Assembly: GCA_945643635.1 (NCBI GenBank)
Contig: CALZFC010000041.1
Span: 3,022,501 to 3,086,500 of the forward strand
Direction of reading: 5' to 3'
DNA: 64,000 nt
Origin: Allodiplogaster sudhausi
Taxonomy: Eukaryota; Nematoda; Chromadorea; Rhabditida; Diplogasteridae
Below are positions 15,014-27,260 of the stretch, piece by piece (positions within the stretch are counted from its first letter, which is position 1; each line of letters starts with the position of its first letter). The translations under genes were made by a program, and so were the position numbers. The notes under the pieces were generated by a model. The model saw nothing but the letters and a program-made list of their open reading frames with translations, was not told where the DNA came from and made no database searches.

Positions 15014-18000
15014 GGAGAGAGAGAAGCAGAGAGACAGAGAAAAAGAGTGCCTCTAGGCTATGTGATACGTGTCTTCGCTCAAGGGGTCAGTTCGAGAGTG
15101 GGTTGGAAACGAAAAAGCAGAGGAGGGGGAGCGACATCTGGAATGCGCTAAGAGCATCAGGTTATTTCAGCAGCAGAAAAGCGAGAAAGGGAGTGTGAAA
15201 GGTAGAGAGCGACAGAGAGAGAGAGAGAGGGAGAGAGACAGATATTGACAGACAGAGAGAAAGAGAGAGAGAGAGTGAGGTCACAAATGGTGTGAGTAAG
15301 ATAAGATAGAAGAGAGAGAGAGAGAGTGAGAGAAAACACGAGTGTGAGAGAGAGAGGGAGAGAGAGAGAGGAAACGTGAGAGGGAGACATAAATTGAGAA
15401 CATTATGTAGCCGGGGCAAATTACTGCATACCACAGAGCCACACCCCGTTAAGTCTCGGCTTAAAAACGGAGCGCGCCTTGAAAACGGTGCTAAATGTGG
15501 GCGAGAGAGAGAGAGAGAGAGCTTTGGAAAGAAATGTGTGAACACGGGTTGGTGAGGGTGAGGGGAGAAGTTCTGTCTCTTTCAAGGGACATCTCTCTCT
15601 CTCTCGAACATCTCGAAGGGGTCTGCATGGGAAAGAAGCTGTTCGTGTGTTGTGTGTGGACTCACACAAGGTACAGCAGAGGAGGGCAGAATTCCTTGGT
15701 CAATAAGAGAGTGAATTGTTGATGACTAAAGCCGGGCGCCCGGCCCATTCTCACAAGTTGCCCTGGCGACATACAAAGAAATGCGAGAGAAAGGAGAACA
15801 ACTTCTTCTAGAGCCAGTCAGGCACGGGGTTCGGCAACAAAAAATAGCTCTATACTCTGTGACTTTTTGGAGGTCTCAAGTGTTATGCAGAATCTAGTTT
15901 GTTAGGTAATACATTTTAATTATGTATCGTTTCGACATTCAGTAGTCAGAGGAAAAAAATGTGTTGTCCCAAAGTAACCAAATATTTCTATATAGTCGCC
16001 TGGAGGCCCCCAATTTTTTAACTTATGGCTACGCACTGGGACATTCATTGTGTTTAGTGCATGGAAGAAAGAAATAAAGAAAAGAGAGAAAGAAAGAGAG
16101 AGCGAGAGAGAAAAGAGAGAGAGAGAGAGAGAAATGAGAGAGAGAGGGGAGAGAGAGAGAGGGGGGAGAGAGAAGAGAACAAGAAAACATAGAAAAGGCC
16201 CTTGGGCCCGTTATGTGTTCATTCGGCTTAAAGGTGAATGAAAAACAACGGTAGCCACATATTGTGTCCAGGCAGCCATGCAAGCAAAAGATTGAGGGAG
16301 AGACTCAGAGAGAGAGAGAGAGAGACAGAGAGTGAGACAGAAAGTGAGAGAGAGAGAGACAGAGAGTGAGACAGAAAGTGAGAGAGAGAGAGAGAGAGAG
16401 AGAGCAAGAGCAAGAGAATGAACATATTGGGAATGCAGAGAAATGGGAAACAATTAGGAAAGATGGTGGAGCAATGCCGGCAAAGCTGTCGTTAAAAATC
16501 TATTAGTAATTACTGAAGGGAGAAGAGGGTATACGTAGAAAAGCCTTGATGTTTGCCAGAAAAGCAAACGGTATACGACTGGAAAAGAGCAAAGAAAAGC
16601 ATCGATAGATGTCACTTGTTAGGGCTCAACAACCATGTGGAACAAGGGAGGGAGAAGGGCGGCGCAGAGATGAAATGAAAAGAACATGTGTGAGGGCACG
16701 AGGAGATTGGTGTAAGGGCGAGGCGGAGGGAACGGGACTCAGCGGTTTGATAAAAACAACAACAACAACACATATTTAGCGGCCGTTTAGTCGGTCAAAA
16801 CGTATCATTTATGTTAGGATTAAAATGTTAATTTAAAAAAGATGTTTGCTAAAGTTTGGCCGGAAACATTCAAGAGATCTTTTACATAGCAGATTTTAAA
16901 AATAGGAGAACAAAAAAGTCAGTAAACGTTTATAAAATACGTGATCGTTAAAATGACAAAAGGAAACGGAAATGAAGAAAGGAAATTTATGAAGAACAAG
17001 AACAATCGAAGAATGTATTCATAGCAGAAAAAATGCCTGAGGAGAGAGAAGCATCGGGAAAGAGATACCTTGTCGAGTCAAGGAAAATATCGGAAATGGA
17101 AAAGAGGGGCTCAAAGACGACTCATTGAATTGATGAAAAAGAGAACTAAAGGAAAGTTTGGGCTGAAATCATCAGAACAGTGCTTTCCCAAAGACAAACG
17201 AACCTTGTACTCGAAAATACTTGCTATGGTCGTCTAATTCTACAATTATGACTAGTAATAAGTTTAGCTTACTACTATACTTCCCTGGTTTGGAGATTGG
17301 AGTGACGAGGGGTTAGCGGGTTCATAAAGAATGCATGGGCATTGTGGGCAAAGGCCAAATCCGCTTGTTCCTGCTTTTGGAAGGGCCAAGTGGCACTAGA
17401 ATTGCCGTTCATTCATTCATGTGTGGCCGGAAGTGTATGCTAACGAGGAAGGCAAGGTGGGAGAGATGGCAAGAGAGGGAAAGAGCGAAAGAGAAAGAGA
17501 GAGAGGCAGAGAAAGAGAAAGAGAGAGAAAGAGAGAGAGAGAGAGATAAAGAGGGAGAGAGAGATAGCGAGAGGACAGAGAGAGAGAGAGGGAGAGAAAC
17601 AGAGACTTGGAGGCACTAAAAGAGATGCTGTGGGTCAAATGAGGACGTGACCTGGGCATCGAACGGGCTACAATGGGCACACATTGACAGAAAGCGTCCA
17701 TCCAATATGTCTGTATTCGAGAGATAAGTAGTAGCGCAAGGAGAGTATCAGACAGCAATGATATGATGGATAAGTATGACTTGGAAGAAAATCTCCGTTT
17801 CCGCTTTGCGATACTTGTAGACGTGAGGCAATCGCTACTTATAAATGCCATCAAACATATTTAAGCCAACTTAGCGGCCTAAAAAATGCGAAAAATGAGT
17901 CATAGTTGAGCCCGTCTACTTTGCGATAGCCTTATAAATAACCTAGCGAATCGTAGATCATTCAATGGGGAAAAAATAAGACCGGAAAAGGAGCGCTGAT

Positions 18001-21000
18001 AGCCGTAAGCTTCTTGCTAATCCCACTGAGAGGATCAGTGTCCAATCTACGTAAATATGCTAGCAATTTTTTCGGTCTCTCTCTTTCTCCCTCTCTCTCT
18101 CTCTCTCTCTTTCTCTGAATCACTCTCTTTCTCTCACTCACTCTAACTCTATTTTACTCTTGCCCCCTCTCATACTCTCTTCTTCTCTTTCTCTCTCTTT
18201 CGCTTGTTTTCTTCTCCAGCCATAAGATCAAAAGCGCTATCGCCTGAGGGGAGGGGCAGAGCGACTCGAGGTGTTCGCATACTTATTTCCAGGATGTAAA
18301 CCCGGGCTCAGAAGTATCTCTAACAATGTGCTCTCCAGAGGGAGAGGAGAGTGCATAGGGGTTTCTCATCTTTCACATTGTGCTAGGCAGGAACACCTTC
18401 AAAACACATGGCAGACTCTTCGAGGGTTTCAGGGTGATTTTCATAGGCTGAGGAGGGAGTAAAACTTTACATAAAACCGCGCTCATCATAACTCGTCCGA
18501 ATAGCATCGGAATCATCATCGGAAACGTCTGGCTAGCACACTTTCTCTCTGTCTCTCTCTTTCCCTCTCTCTCTCTCTCTTCTTCTCTTCCTCGATTTCT
18601 GTCTCTTTCTTCTCTCATTCTCTCTTCGTCTCTCTCTATATTTCTCTCTCTTTCTCCCCTACCTCTCTCCTCCTCTCTCTCTCTTTCCTTCTCTCTCTCT
18701 CTCTCTCTCTCTTCCTCTCCACATTACACTTCCGCCGTCTGGCAAGCCAGTAAAACGACTCATATGCCAATTTCTTTCGCCTTGCCATCTCTAGCGCAAT
18801 GTAATATACGTGTGGATGGAGGGAGAGGCACTGAAAACTAGCGGCTTCTCAAGAGCTCGCCAAAATATACTCGAGTGATCCCAAGGGAAGAAGGCCGCTT
18901 AACCTGCTCAAATGACCGTGGAGCGAAGAAACACTTTAAAGGAGCCAAAAACACAATCTTGAATTTGCTCCTTTTTGCCGGAGACAATGACGAGAGGGTA
19001 CGAGGTTTAGCAAGACGCGATTACAATGGTCATATATCATGGTTGAATCTAGTGCGCCTTTAAGCTGTCAACGTTACGCCCGATAAAGCAGTCTCGCGGC
19101 TAAATGAAAGTTGGCGAAAAACTACGATCGTCATAGAAATATATTACACTCCCTCGCACAGTCCAGTCGATGAGCAATATTAAAAAGTCGCTGAATCACA
19201 ACTCTTTCTTTCTTCTTGCTAATAAATACCTGCATCCAAATATAGTGAGTACTAAAGAAAAAAAAAAATTCCATATCCTATAGTATCCCTCTCGACTGAA
19301 TAGATGAGATATAGCATCGTACAGTTTCCAATCTCGACTTATAAAACGCAGTATACTACAGTAATCCCTCTTGACTGCCAAGATACCGTATCCTACAGTA
19401 ACCCCTGTAGACTGAACTGACATGCATGCGAGCCGTAGTAGGAGTGCGTGGAGTGGCGCTCAATGTAGAGGCTGGCTGCTCTCGTCTTCCCACGCATCGC
19501 GCACATTGCAGCTGCTGACGACGCGTACGGCGGGGGTGGGTGCTGTAAGGATTTTTATTTTTATTCATTTTTATTTTATTTTATTGTAAAAATAATCAGA
19601 TACACTTCTCTTTTTATTTCAACCAATTGTATTAGATTAGTAGAAATTAAATTCCGGTTGAAATGGGGGTTAAAGCTGTAAGGATAATATTTCCTTTGTT
19701 TTTTTTTCTTGAAGAAATAGTCAAATCATCTTTTTATGTCTAATGATACGATAACGGAAAAATTTAATTCCTGTTGAAAACAGTCATTAATTAACGCTTA
19801 CTTAAAATACTGTTTAAACATTAAATCTTGTAAGAAATATATCACATATTCATCTTTTTCACTTTGGCATTCTACGCCATTTCGAATAATTTCATTTCCT
19901 CATAAACATATTTTCATATCATGGCTACTTGTGCATGTCCATCTACTCGGTATCAGATGACAGTTTAGGTCTTACCAAAAACACGCATTCAACGACGCAT
20001 CCAAATTTTGGTGAAATATTTATAATATATTATAAACAAATTCAACTAATCTTGATGAAAATTAAAAAGTAAAAAATCGTTATTTGCCTTTGGTTAGCCT
20101 CTACTTTCCAACAGAGAATTTAAAGTTCCAGGCTGAAAACCATACACTTTTTCGCACCGGTAGATTCTTTTAAAGAAGGTGAGAAAACTGACCGGATGAA
20201 TGGGTTGCTGATGCCCAGAGTGGTGAGGAGGAGGCGGCTTCTGGTGGCGGAGCTGGGCGTACGCGTAATCGGGCGGAGGGCGATGATGCCTTCAAATGTT
20301 TTATTTAATATTAAATTCTTTTTGATCAGTAACTTATTTCTACTTAAAATAGTCTGTGAGAATGCCCAGAATTTTTGACCCATTCTCATTAAAAAAATTA
20401 ATATTATCTGAAAGTTTAAATTAAATTGATATATATGTATATATATATGTTTATTCATTTATAAACCAAAATAAATTAATAATTAATTTCCACCTTAAAA
20501 CAGCGGCGCTTGCGTGATGTTGCTGATGATGCAGAGCGCCGTGTCTGGGCTCGGGAAGTTCTTCGATGATCACTCCATCGGCAGCCAGGCTAGAAAAGTT
20601 TGAGGAATTTATTTACTTATTCATTTATGTATACTTTTATCAATTAATTCATCTATTTATTCATTTATTCAAAACATCACAATGATGTGAGAAAATTAAG
20701 AGATAGGAATTTATTTACTTATTCATTTATGTATACTTTTATCAATTAATTCATCTATTTATTCATTTATTCAAAACATCACAATGATGTGAGAAAATTA
20801 AGAGATACTGATAGCTAATTGTAAGGTAGCCAGGTTCAGACATAACGTAGAGAAGAAAATACAATGCTCTCTGGTGAAATATTAATAATAAATTATTATT
20901 TCACTGATTGTATATGGGCTAGTTACGCTAATCCACTTTATTTCAGGCAACTCACTCAATGACCCTTTGTCAAACCACAAAATTTGGGACAGAAAGTTGA

Positions 21001-21402
21001 GCACATAATTATTTGTAAACAAAAACCAGTGATACTTTACTTTATTCTTGTTGTGAGAATTGTTTTTATTATTCTGATTATTCTCCATTTTCTAAAACTT
21101 TACAACTTTGCAACCCCTTCCCTTTGATCATGGATATTCTGCTCCAGTGTATCTCCATCTCAGATGCATTCCTTTCCCCCATTGTCCCACTCTCGATATG
21201 AGTGGCTCTCTTTAGAATGGAGATGAGCAATAACCTGATGATGCCCCCCCCCTCCTTTCTATTCCGGTCTTCAAACACCTTATTATGACCATTGACGCGT
21301 GTGCAATCTTGGAGTGTGGGAAACCTTTGGGAATGTGGTCCGGGGCATACATATGTCATCGAGTATGTAAACAGCTAATAGCCTTACAGTAAGCGATAAG
21401 AC

Positions 21403-21438
<36 letters not shown>

Positions 21439-21453
21439 AAGAAATAGAGAGAT

Positions 21454-21491
<38 letters not shown>

Positions 21492-22342
21492 AGAGAGCTG
21501 GAACAAAGGCCAAGACATTAAAAGATGAGAGGGACCTCTCATCGCAAGGGTGTCAAGTGGGGGGGGGGGGGGCAATACTTCAGGAATCCCCCCTGTCACT
21601 CCACTCTTCTATTCTATTCAGGAGAGGAGCAATGCGATACTGGCTCATAATGAAAGCGATGGGGATAAAGGATGGTAGAGCCGCGAGCATAAAAAGGGAT
21701 TCTCTGGTAATCCTAAGGGTTGATGTAGGGAAGTGAAACAGAGAAAACTTTGGAAGCGATCGCTGAAACATGTTGGTGAGCAAGCAGAGATAGAGAGAGA
21801 GATAGAGAAAGAGAAAGAGAGAGAGATAAAGAGAGAGAGAGAGCGAGAGGGAAAGAGAGAGCGAGAGGGAAAGAGAGAGAGAGAAAGAAAGAAAGAGAGA
21901 ACGAGAGAGAGAAAGAGAGAGATAAATAGAAATACCAGATAGGTTAATGTGCAGTCAATGTCGAGAAACGGCTTTTCCAACTGCAAGTCAACAAAAAATA
22001 GCAGAATGACGCTATAATTCCTTGCAAAATGTTCTGCAAAGTGTATGACTATTTTTTATTGTCTACTGAACTCTGCAATCCCTCAACTCTGACTTGATCT
22101 CCGCTATTCTTTTCTACATATTATAAACTACGAGCTAACCATAAGCATTCCGACAATAAGAGTGAGGGCTAAAGAGGTGGATTGGAGAGACAGTTATATG
22201 CACATGTGTATGTCCTTGGTAGCTGGATGTCATTCTATCTCTCTGACGATTAAGTACTTGTCTCTGTTTCCTGTCTCTCTCTCTCCCTCTTTCTCTCTCA
22301 CTCTCTCTCTCTCTTTCTCTCTCCATCTCTCTCTACCTCTCC

Positions 22343-22384
<42 letters not shown>

Positions 22385-22615
22385 CTCCGCTACGATCACG
22401 GAGAACAAGAGGAAATGCTTGCGAAAGAAGTGGTCCATTGGCTTCGACCTTTGAGGACGGGGAGAGGAGCTCTTTTCTCGATAGGCTTCTGTTCTTTTGC
22501 AGTTCCGGAGGAGCCGACATGAATGATTGGAATCAGAGAGACGAGACAAGAGATAGATAGAGAGACAAGGAGAGAGAGAGAGATAGTGAGAGAGAGAGAG
22601 TGAGAGAGAGAGAGT

Positions 22616-22666
<51 letters not shown>

Positions 22667-22898
22667 GGGAGGACAAAGGAGCAAAAGAGGAAGAATGAAA
22701 TAAGAAAAAAGGTGGACACGAAATACTCTTCGTCTTCCGGGATCATCAACGTTTTAGCTTTTCCTTCGATTTAAGCTCACTCTGATCAGTTTCTGGAGAT
22801 AAACAGATAAAGAGAGAATAGATAAGTTGAGAGACGAACAATGGGTGAGAGGAGATAGTGATAGTGTGTGAGGGAGAGAGAGAGTAAGAGAAAAGAAC

Positions 22899-22936
<38 letters not shown>

Positions 22937-23426
22937 GAGAATGGGAGAGAAATCATGCACTTCAGTACTGACGTCGAATCAAAGAGGATTGAAAATCATC
23001 TGAACACTCAAGTAGAACACTCGAATGGCATAACGATTTGCTGTGTACCTCGGGGGGAAACTGAGACCATTCCCTTATCAGTTGGTAATCAGTACTTATT
23101 CATCCTTTTCCTCCATTTGTATCATTTGCGCATGGTTTGTTGTTTCTCTTGCAATTGATTGATCATCGCTTTTGACTAGAGATTATCACAGGAAGCATCA
23201 TTCCAAATATTATTAGGGAACCTGTGTTGGGGTGGGAAATACAAACAACCAGTTTGTCTCCCTCCCCTAGGGGCGCGCGGACCAAAGTGGGAGGGTGAGC
23301 AGGTAGACGTCATCAGGGTGGAAAGATAAGGAGATAGAGAGAAGGAAAGAGAGAGAGAGAAAAGGAGAGAGAGAGAGAGAGAAAAGGAGAGAGGGAGAGA
23401 GAGAGAAAAGGAGAGAGAGAGAAAAG

Positions 23427-23460
<34 letters not shown>

Positions 23461-24086
23461 AAAGGAGAGAGGGAGAGAAAGGGAGAAAGAGAGTAACAGA
23501 GATGCAGAGAAATATCTTATCCCTCAGCTGATCACAAAGAGTGCTGCTTATCATAAGAAAAGGCCAGCACAAATCCTCCTTGGCATCTCAAATCTCATAC
23601 ATTCCCATTCTTCTTGCAAACGAGAAATGGAACTTATTCTCTCTCTCTCTACATAACTTCTCTCTCAGTCTCGTGTTGCCTCTCTTTCTCTCTTTCTCTC
23701 TCTCTCTCTCTCTCACTCCCTCCTTCAACAAATCTTGAGCACCCAACAACGAACACTTTTGGCACACTATTCATCTTTTGACGGTTCAGGGCGCCGGAGC
23801 GGCAATAGCACCTTTGCCACGCCTTTATGGCCCACCTCTCTCGCTCTCTCTTTCTCTCTCTCTCTCTCTCTTTTTATCTCTCTCTCGACAGCTCATTTTT
23901 TCTACTTTTCGAAGTTTTCTATATTGAAGATACGGAATGGGCGATAGGAACACTTGTACTGCAATCTGCAAGAATGAGAATGAGACAGAAAAAGGTGTCC
24001 ATTCAGAGAAAACTCCTTTTGATCGTCACATCGATTTTTTTTGTGCTAGAAACCAATCTTTTTTTTTTGCTTGAGAAAGGTCATAA

Positions 24087-24123
<37 letters not shown>

Positions 24124-24336
24124 AACGAGTGCGAGAGAAAGAGAGTGAGAGAGAGAGAAAGAGGATGAGACCAAGAATCAGTATAAAGGAAGGAATGCCC
24201 ATAAGGAAGGTGAACCTACGAGCTAGAAGTAATAGGGAAAGAATAGTGAGTGGATTACTCTAGGGATGAGAATATAGGGGATGAAAAAGCGAGCTCCTTC
24301 TGGTTGTAAAACCTCAACGAAATAACTGTGAGAATG

Positions 24337-24379
<43 letters not shown>

Positions 24380-26348
24380 TAAAACAAGACAAGATTGTGA
24401 AATGCATTGTTCAAAGCATGCTTGCTGGTGGGTGGGCGACTGGGAGACCGGACAAAAGAAAAGTGAGAGAGAAGTAGTCGTCCAGATCACTTCCACAAAT
24501 AGCAAATGAATGCTAGAGGTAGAGTCAGGAAGTTCCCACCGGTTGTGATTTCCCTTTCATGCACTTTTCCTCCTTGTTCGAAAGGAGGAATCAGGGGGGG
24601 GGGGGGTGAGAGAACGGTCTTCATTCCTCCACTCTTCCTCATGAAGAAAGGCTCTCACGCAAGAATCTGTCTTGCATCGTTTTCTTTCGATACGGAGGCA
24701 AGAATCATTTCGAACACTAAATGATAGTAAGATAAGCAAAATGCCAGGGGGGGGGGAAGAGGACGGGGGTGGATCAGTGGAATGCTACACTAGATCATTA
24801 CTATTCCGTTTCCAGCGGAAAATACGAGAGAGAGAGAAATCCGTTACAGAGAGGCTGAGAGAAAAAGGGGAAAGAGAAATAGTTAGAGAGAGATAGAGAT
24901 CCGGGAAAATTGTTGATGCTCAAAACTGCTGCGGGGCAAACACATTAAAGTTGGCGAATGAGCTATATGACCGGGCCATCCTTTTACTTCTTTGCTACTC
25001 TCTTGTGTAACTCTCCTCTCTCTCTCTCTCTCTTCTCCCCTCTCTCTTTCTCGCTCTCTCTCTCTATCTTCTCTCTCTCTCGCTCTCTCTCTGTCTCCGT
25101 CTCTCTCTCTATCCCTTCCTCCAAAACTCCCGAAGCCACTCCGTCCATCATTCGCCCTCGGGTAATGCATTCCAAATGGTTCTGTTTGTGTGTGCGCGTA
25201 AGTTAGTGAGTGACAGCAGACGAGAAAGTGAGACAAAGCAGAGGAAGAAGAAAGAGAAAGAGATAGAGAGAGAGCAAGAAAAAGAAAGAGAAACAGGCAG
25301 AGAGAGAGAGAGACAGAGAGACAAAGAAAGGAAGAGAAGAGTCAGCGCGAGCGAGGAAAAGAAATTACTCACTGGTTGCCGCGCAAGCGAGGTTTGCATC
25401 TACACTAGTCATTGGCAGTTTAAATAGCACACAATAAATAGCAATCGATCCTATTTCTAATTAGATTTTCTTTAACTAGCATACAAATATAACATGACTG
25501 ATCGATAACGACGCATAAAATGAAATATATTGCATGAGGTGAGGAAGAACAAGGAGATAATAAAAGAAATTGAAGGAGAAAGGGAACATATCACCATTTT
25601 TTTTCCAGTATACTTACCAACGAATCCACAAAAAAAAATCCGAATTCAAATCCCTAATTAGATCCCCGGGTTCCGTACCGATCAGCGAGTTGTGACATCG
25701 AATCGGAGAGGCTCCAGGTACGGTAGGGCATCGAGAAGAGTCCCGCTCCGGAAGCTGTCGATGCCACGTAACCGCCATTGCTGCTGCCCGAACTGCCGCC
25801 GCCTGGGTGGTGATTCACGAGTTGATCTAAAAAAAAAAGATATAATACCATTTTTTTAAAGTTATAATTAACTAAAAATTATTCAAGCCTAGAAAGTTGT
25901 GAACTAGATCATTACGAAAATACTAAACCAATTCATCAGGTAATTTAAACCATGTAACTTGAACAGCTTCAGTTTGAAGAGTATGGTTGGCAGGAAACAT
26001 TCTCATGAGAATAGAAACTCCCAACATATACAACATGCACATATCAGAAACCCCAATTCTTCCATGATCGCAGCAAGTGTCGAAATAAAACAAAATTGTG
26101 AAAATGAGCAAAGTGAACACTTCAGAATCCAAAAAGGGTAATTGTGCCTGTTTTTCTAGCTCGATGAGAAATCCTGATGAAATTTCTTTTGAACTTTTCC
26201 GTTGTATAAGGCAAAAACTAATTTTAAGATATTTCTTTAAAAATAATATTAATTATAAAAGTTCGAGATTAGATGAACCTGGCGTAAGCAAAGAAGAGTT
26301 TCTGTCGCCGCGGAGGGCAGCGGTGAGTCGTCGTTTCAGCTTCTTCAT
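1940..26348 (-). CDS. pct-1: PCTAIRE-class cyclin-dependent kinase, N-terminal part (3' end off window)
   Basis: Eight minus-strand exons: 26348-26279, 25826-25679, 20589-20494, 20289-20193, 19542-19422, 18528-18478, 2808-2735 and 2041-1940. They join in phase to give 253 residues. Seen: the start MKKLKRRLTAALRGDRN resembles the N-terminus of human CDK17 (MKKFKRRLSLTLRG), and exon 7 contains GSDGES as in CDK16/17. Exon 8 carries a basic VKMRQKPSRKW stretch where the family has its basic segment before the kinase domain. Between these lies a His/Pro/Ser-rich, low-complexity insert, residues about 24-190. Known: PCTAIRE kinases are cyclin Y-activated and in C. elegans act in neurons in synaptic vesicle transport. 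The kinase domain is expected left of position 1940 and is not in the window. Exon 2 could read through its donor to a nearby TAG (SN-stop), but splicing to exon 3 keeps phase. Family call is from remembered motifs; exon 5/6 junction is the least certain. Confidence 0.78.
2809..18477. repeat. 15.7-kb intron 6 dominated by (GA)n/(CT)n tracts
   Basis: Most of this intron is imperfect GA or CT microsatellite, switching strand repeatedly. CT tracts lie at about 3150-3260, 3660-3720, 4260-4400 and 7140-7360. GA tracts lie at about 3950-4095, 4570-4660, 5100-5200, 5880-6025, 6430-6490, 7490-7600, 8710-8850, 8960-9080, 10310-10500, 10650-10820, 12430-12625, 12740-12795, 12950-13070, 13390-13510, 13880-14135, 15190-15375, 16060-16405 and 17460-17600. 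Between tracts I see unique sequence without clear genes, apart from the candidate alternative exon at 11466-11793. Blocks at 5240-5640 and 9420-9660 are GC-rich but gave no spliceable frame. Confidence 0.8.
11466..11793 (-). CDS. Candidate alternative first exon of the pct-1-like gene
   Basis: A minus-strand open exon begins with ATG at 11793 and is GC-rich and non-repetitive, unlike the surrounding GA tracts. It encodes 109 residues (MPQISKSATFHDFGEPPLP..., with an acidic SEDDENHNG segment and a basic GKRRSTRTS segment). A GTCAGT donor follows at 11465-11460. It ends in phase 1, exactly the phase needed to join exon 7 at 2808 (GSDGES exon). It lies inside the 15.7-kb intron 6, on the same strand as the gene. 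No good polypyrimidine acceptor precedes it, which favours a first exon with its own promoter over an internal exon. The downstream stretch also reads open in a second frame (NDPTVNIAM), so the exact 3' end is uncertain. It could instead belong to an unrelated nested gene. Confidence 0.5.
20604..20807. repeat. Exact 102-bp tandem duplication
   Basis: Two adjacent copies (20604-20705 and 20706-20807) begin GGAATTTATTTACTTATTC and end AATTAAGAGATA. I found no difference between them. The pair lies 15 bp upstream, in gene direction, of the acceptor of exon 3 of the pct-1-like gene. Confidence 0.9.
20808..25678. other. Intron 2 of the pct-1-like gene
   Basis: About 5 kb between exons 2 and 3. 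GA tracts lie at 21400-21490, 21790-21930, 22560-22665, 22880-22945, 23320-23495, 24090-24165, 24340-24380 and 25220-25345. CT tracts lie at 22260-22380, 23640-23715, 23840-23885 and 25010-25110. Homopurine G runs occur at 21560-21572 and 24594-24606. No exon could be supported here. Confidence 0.7.
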
Positions 26349-26528
26349 CTTCTCTCTCTCTCTCTCAATTAGGTCTCATCAGTCCTTGTCTGGAGTGAGA
26401 GGGAAGCAGAGAAGGAGAGAACGGAGATGTCTTGGGCAGGAGACAAGTGGATGAAGCCTACTTCCGAGCTGCCTGGAAGCAAGATAGGAAGAGGAATTGG
26501 TACGAGGGCCAAGTTGGGTGGCGGAGCG

Positions 26529-26596
<68 letters not shown>

Positions 26597-26642
26597 GATA
26601 AAGTGGGAAAGAGGGATGACGAGAGAGAGAGGGATAGAGAAC

Positions 26643-26678
<36 letters not shown>

Positions 26679-27220
26679 GATAAAGTGGGAAAGAGGGATG
26701 ACGAGAGAGAGAGGGATAGAGAACGAGAGAGAGAGAGACAGAGAAAGTAAGAGATATTGGCCGCGATACCCTTCCAATTCTTTAAGACTCTGCTGCAGAC
26801 TAGCGCTTCTTTAACGTCGTGAAAAGGGGCAACTCGGGGAGTGTTGGAGGGGGGAGGAAGAGAAGAAGAAGAAGGTGGTGGTGGTAGCAGTAGGAGAGGA
26901 ACGCATACACACTCTCGGGAGAGATGAAGTTGGGCAGGGGCGGAGAATGGAAATGTATGTGTACTCTCGGGGGGGGACAGGGGGTCTATACAGGGGGGGG
27001 GGGTCTCCGTGGTAGGTGACTTATAGGGCCTTGTGCTCTGGACCTCTGGTTTCGTCCAACAACGCCAGCCAGGACCACCATGAAGAAAACAGACAGCAGC
27101 AAGCGAATTCGTTGCTGGGGCCAGACCGGATATTAGTTTGGACATGGGGAAAGAGACTGCTGCTCGCCGCGCACACACTAAGTCGCTTTTGCCTTCTGAT
27201 GTCTTGGGAGGAGGAAGGGG

Positions 27221-27260
<40 letters not shown>

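Noticed and set aside
27000..27180. GC-rich minus-strand frame SKLISGLAPATNSLAAVCF
   Set aside because: A second frame is equally open, and neither has splice sites joining the kinase start exon in phase.
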